This document shows, piece by piece, positions 30,187 through 32,852 of a stretch of DNA of 32,852 nucleotides (its first letter is position 1; every line of letters begins with the position of its first letter). The stretch covers positions 1-32,852 of IMG/VR virus record IMGVR_UViG_3300030389_001893; one strand, written 5' to 3'. A program made the translations under genes and the position numbers. Below the pieces are notes generated by a model. The model did not search any database. It was given only the letters and a program-made list of their open reading frames with translations, and had not been told where the DNA came from. The stretch comes from a virus.

Positions 30187-30266
30187 TATTTTTTACCTCT
30201 TGTATTTCTTCTTCGTCTTCGTCTTCTTGACCCGCTACCAGAGCCGTAACTTCTTCCGTAACCCAT
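30186..30266 (-). CDS. Arginine-rich microprotein (26 aa)
   Basis: It encodes MGYGRSYGSGSGSRRRRRRR followed by NTRGKK: a Gly/Ser/Tyr head and a strongly basic tail that could bind nucleic acid or the acidic C-terminus of a virion protein. TAATG couples it on both sides and GGAAGAAG precedes it. No family is recognised. Confidence 0.5.
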   Translation of the reverse strand: MGYGRSYGSGSGSRRRRRRRNTRGKK

Positions 30267-30505
30267 TATTCTTCTTCCTTTTCTTCGTACCATGCCTCAT
30301 TTTCAGGTGTGTTTGGGTCATCAGCAATGTAATGACCTTTATCATTTCTAGCACGTTTTAAATTTTCGTTTAAATCAGCTTTTGCAATAACTCCCATATC
30401 TTTAAGTTCTTTCCAAGTTTTATTAGAAAAGCCGTCTTTTTGTATAAGGTCGCCTATTTCATACCTTTTATCTTTATGATCGAATCCTATTTTTACTTCA
30501 AACAT
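30266..30505 (-). CDS. Hypothetical head-tail region protein (79 aa)
   Basis: The N-terminus (MFEVKIGFDHKDKRYEIGDL) is of a small beta-barrel type found in phage neck/tail clusters. It is followed by WKELKDMGVIAKAD and an acidic end rich in Glu. It is coupled by TAATG to the tail terminator gene and placed before the tail tube genes. The function is unknown. Confidence 0.65.
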   Translation of the reverse strand: MFEVKIGFDHKDKRYEIGDLIQKDGFSNKTWKELKDMGVIAKADLNENLKRARNDKGHYIADDPNTPENEAWYEEKEEE

Positions 30506-30912
30506 TATGCTATTACCTCTACTATAAATTCTGCACCTAAGTAATCTATACTGTTAACAGTATACACGCCAACCTCTTTTGCCTCCACTACTCTACAAGA
30601 ATTTGCAGAGCCATCTAAAGTTACGTCTGATTCTATTTGTGCTTTTACAGAACTTGCACCAGTACTCGCTAAATATCCGTCTAGTGTTTCTTGGCTATCT
30701 TGTGCGTCAACTCTTGATACATAAACAAATATTGGTATCTCGTACTTGTCAGCACCTCTCTGTATAGTTGTATCATACTCTATTGTTTCTACAACTCCAA
30801 CAACTGCAGTTGGTGGCTCAATAAAGTCTGGTACAAAATTAAATACAGTTAACGTAGATATATTACCTAAGTTAGTTCCTATACCATTGCGAATCGAAGT
30901 TAAACTAGCCAC
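30505..30912 (-). CDS. Tail terminator protein
   Basis: A 135-residue alpha/beta protein (MASLTSIRNGIGTNLGNIST; KYEIPIFVYVSRVDAQDSQE; YLGAEFIVEVIA) of the expected size and position, between the HK97 gp10-like gene and the tail tube, for the gpU-like protein that caps the tail at the head-proximal end. The assignment is mostly from gene order and strand pattern. Confidence 0.75.
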   Translation of the reverse strand: MASLTSIRNGIGTNLGNISTLTVFNFVPDFIEPPTAVVGVVETIEYDTTIQRGADKYEIPIFVYVSRVDAQDSQETLDGYLASTGASSVKAQIESDVTLDGSANSCRVVEAKEVGVYTVNSIDYLGAEFIVEVIA

Positions 30913-31435
30913 TTATCCTACCTTTTTTATATTCTCTCTCTATCTCTTTTGCAGTTCTTCTTGTAACTGCACTTCTCTTAACTCTAGTCTTTTTTTCTGC
31001 AATAAGGAAGAAAGGAACTAAAGGCGTACCTTTTTTACCAATCGATCTTTGAACTGCATAAGGGTTTAATCCTTTTGCCTCTGCCCATTTTTTTAATTTT
31101 TTTATTGGTGGATAATGAGGCACACTTCTTGTGTAAGGTTTTGTTAGCTTTAATGTACCACTAATCTTCTCATCACCATGCACGTACTTTGCATAACTTC
31201 TTGATGAATATATTTTTACTGACTGTGGTAAACGTCCTCTGCTTTGTATTCTCTGTACGTGAATAGACCTAGCTAAACTACCACTAAACTTTGGTGCCTC
31301 TTTTTGGGCTCTTTTTCTAATTATCTGCCCTTGTTCTCTCATAAGTTTTCTAATTGGCTTTGCAGACATGTTAGCTAAATCTAAGCGGTCTTTTAATTTA
31401 TCTACACCCTTTATTTCAAAACGTGTTTCAGCCAT
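30905..31435 (-). CDS. Head closure/tail completion protein, HK97 gp10-like
   Basis: A 176-residue basic protein with the HK97 gp10 pattern: FEIKGVDKLKDRLD, then IIRKRAQKEAPKFSGSLARS (a conserved AP..sGxLxxSI helix) and SRSYAKYVHGDE. The C-terminal half is Lys/Arg-rich. TAATG joins it to the connector gene. It functions at the head-tail joint. Confidence 0.82.
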   Translation of the reverse strand: MAETRFEIKGVDKLKDRLDLANMSAKPIRKLMREQGQIIRKRAQKEAPKFSGSLARSIHVQRIQSRGRLPQSVKIYSSRSYAKYVHGDEKISGTLKLTKPYTRSVPHYPPIKKLKKWAEAKGLNPYAVQRSIGKKGTPLVPFFLIAEKKTRVKRSAVTRRTAKEIEREYKKGRISG

Positions 31436-32073
31436 TAAAGTATTTGACCTACCAAATTTTGTCTTCGATAATCTTTTAGTAAAGCTAAAGCGTCTGGGTC
31501 AAACTTATTAAACAACTCTATTGTGCCTGTTTCGTCATTACCAAAGACATTAAAAGGTGTGTCCTTTCTTTTAAATAATCGTAATGCTTGTATTCTTGTA
31601 GCTTGTTCAACTGCCTCTGGTACTACTGCAAACCCATATTTTGCAGTTACTTGCACGTTGTTTATTATGCTAGGGTCAAATCTTTCACTTGATCTAGTAT
31701 TTAAAATTCTTATTTCGTTAAATGGCTCATGTTCGCCACTACCTGTACCAAGTAAAGTAGGATTAGTAGGCATAACTATAAAATCTGTATTAATTGTTAA
31801 AGTCTTGTCGTAACTTCCGTCATCTGTTGTGTCTAGTTTTACAATAAGTCCAGTTGTAGTAGAAATGTCTGGAACTTCTAAATAAATATTGCTAACTGGT
31901 GTAAACGTTTTTACTTGAACAGAAGAATCTTGCCAGAATCTTCTATTGCATATTCTATCTATTTGCCTAGAGGCAGCCGTTATTGAATTAGATATATTTG
32001 TATCTTGTCCACTGCCTGTTAAACCAATATAGCTCTTTAGGTCGGCAGCCGAGATGTAACCTGCAGTAGCCAT
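31435..32073 (-). CDS. Head-tail connector (adaptor), HK97 gp6-like
   Basis: A 212-residue protein. ISAADLKSYIGLTGSGQDTN, then ISNSITAASRQIDRICNRRF is the classic gp6/gp15 connector helix pair, followed by beta strands and a C-terminal helix (PEAVEQATRIQALRLFKRKD). It attaches to the portal and receives the neck proteins. It lies directly after the small gene that follows the capsid gene. Confidence 0.85.
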   Translation of the reverse strand: MATAGYISAADLKSYIGLTGSGQDTNISNSITAASRQIDRICNRRFWQDSSVQVKTFTPVSNIYLEVPDISTTTGLIVKLDTTDDGSYDKTLTINTDFIVMPTNPTLLGTGSGEHEPFNEIRILNTRSSERFDPSIINNVQVTAKYGFAVVPEAVEQATRIQALRLFKRKDTPFNVFGNDETGTIELFNKFDPDALALLKDYRRQNLVGQIL

Positions 32074-32080
32074 TTATAAC

Positions 32081-32269
32081 CTACTTAGATTTATTCTCTG
32101 CAGGTGCCTTAGCTTTTTTACCTATACCCCACTCTTTAGCTTGTGCGTCAGTAATTTCTTGTCCTTTACGACCAAGTAATTTACCTTTAGCCCAACCAGT
32201 AGGAAGACCTTTTGCAGATTCTTTTACTTCACCTGCGTCATTTATGTAAACATCTTTTGCTAATTTCAT
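32081..32269 (-). CDS. Small basic protein after the capsid gene (62 aa)
   Basis: The ATG at 32269 is chosen because AGAGAGG lies six bases upstream; a longer frame to 32326 would run through the hairpin. The sequence MKLAKDVYINDAGEVKESAK ends in a Lys/Ala-rich tail (GKKAKAPAENKSK). Position immediately after the capsid gene and small size are compatible with a minor head or decoration-type protein. The motif is common in actinophage contigs but has no known role. Confidence 0.7.
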   Translation of the reverse strand: MKLAKDVYINDAGEVKESAKGLPTGWAKGKLLGRKGQEITDAQAKEWGIGKKAKAPAENKSK

Positions 32270-32287
32270 TTTTTCCTCTCTTTGATC

Positions 32288-32319
32288 TATCGCACCCGAA
32301 TTAATAGACGAGTGCGATA
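32288..32319. repeat. Hairpin downstream of the capsid gene
   Basis: An 8-bp perfect inverted repeat (TATCGCAC / GTGCGATA) with a 16-base loop lies 14 bases after the capsid stop. The minus strand lacks a T-run after it, so it is not a clear terminator. It could stabilise the capsid mRNA 3' end or partly reduce downstream expression. Confidence 0.5.
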
Positions 32320-32333
32320 AAATCATAACTTAA

Positions 32334-32852
32334 TTATAAGTTTGTTATAGAACAGAAAGCGGTTGCTCTATAGATAGGAAGTCCTACCCTTACTTTTGCT
32401 TTCATAACCATAATATCTTTAACAAAGTTTTCATCATGTGAATCTGACATTGAAACTTCCATACCTTGTCTTGCGACTAAGTGTATAGCTTGTCCGCCAC
32501 CAAATACACCGACAACTGCAGTTCCTGCCGGTCTTGTTGTATCGGCAATGACTGGTAGTCCCCAAAGGGATTGTACTACGCCATTTCCAAATTGACCTGC
32601 ACCAACGAATAGTGGATTTAATGAACCACTTGTTGTTACTGCGTTAACTTCTGTTACAACTTGATACCAATCGCTAGGGTGCATAATGATTGCGTCAGGT
32701 TGTAAGAAACTATCTTTTTGAATTTCTGTGATAGCCTCGTAAAACTGTCCAATTCTCTTAAGGTTTCCAGAGAAACTAGAGAAATCGAAAGTGTTGATTC
32801 CAGACTTGTTAAGAATACCAGTTAAGTTTGCACCTGAACCGGATCCAGCCAT
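32334..32852 (-). CDS. Major capsid protein, HK97 family (C-terminal 172 codons)
   Basis: The continuation of the capsid gene from 821-1. The Met at 32852 is internal (residue 244 of the joined protein), in the motif MAGSGSGANLTGI. Body motifs FLQPDAIIMHPSDWYQV, LWGLPVIADTTRPAGTA and MKAKVRVGLPIYRATAF are typical of HK97-fold A- and P-domains. It ends 14 bases before a hairpin. Confidence 0.95.
   Translation of the reverse strand: MAGSGSGANLTGILNKSGINTFDFSSFSGNLKRIGQFYEAITEIQKDSFLQPDAIIMHPSDWYQVVTEVNAVTTSGSLNPLFVGAGQFGNGVVQSLWGLPVIADTTRPAGTAVVGVFGGGQAIHLVARQGMEVSMSDSHDENFVKDIMVMKAKVRVGLPIYRATAFCSITNL
32761..32852. repeat. Right copy of 92-bp terminal direct repeat
   Basis: Matches bases 1-92 with one silent difference at 32838. 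See the left copy: it indicates that the window closes on itself inside the capsid gene. Confidence 0.9.

Overview
The window is a nearly complete genome of a small tailed phage with a long non-contractile tail (siphovirus-type). It is AT-rich and every supported gene lies on the minus strand. The first and last 92 bases are the same sequence with one silent difference, and both lie inside the major capsid gene. The contig is therefore a circular or terminally redundant assembly of about 32,760 unique bases, cut within that gene. Virion and packaging genes are of the HK97 type. No integrase, DNA polymerase, tRNA or CRISPR array was seen. The host is uncertain. A low-GC marine actinobacterium (Acidimicrobiia-like) is a reasonable guess, based on an r1t-like holin, a secreted Thr-tract/Pro-tract protein, and at least two promoters that place the start codon at the expected transcription start (leaderless mRNA).

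Layout in the direction of transcription (right to left, through the join). The late unit starts at the small terminase (7152), directly behind a strong terminator. It runs through TerL, portal, a Tudor-like/MuF fusion, prohead protease and major capsid (821 to 1, continuing 32852 to 32334). It continues with head-tail connector genes, two tandem tail tube paralogs, frameshifted tail chaperones, tape measure, tail hub, a large tail-fibre array and a lysis-type cassette (19036 to 15774), ending at a hairpin at 15738-15771. This is about 24 kb of tightly packed genes, most joined by TAATG, TAGTG or ATGA stop/start overlaps.

The early region (15633 to 7219) is made of short units. They are: HTH protein + metallophosphoesterase + muralytic enzyme; two unknown genes; ParB-like + TET-associated-type glycosyltransferase + zinc ribbon; HTH + Rad52-like annealing protein + replication-initiator-like protein; a string of small unknowns; and a single-gene DUF2958 unit. 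Several units carry a common 11-bp palindrome, AATCTWAGATT. In three of them it adjoins a matched promoter (TTGACA, 18-bp spacer ending in GGCC, then a -10 box), suggesting a shared repressor or activator.

The most notable observations are the palindrome/promoter regulon, a UUU-UGA +1 frameshift in the tail chaperone gene, a 3+3 array of six paralogous tail proteins around a glycine-rich adhesin, a duplicated tail tube gene, a glycosyltransferase/ParB pair without a visible oxygenase, and several previously uncalled cysteine-rich microprotein genes fitted exactly between stop and start codons.
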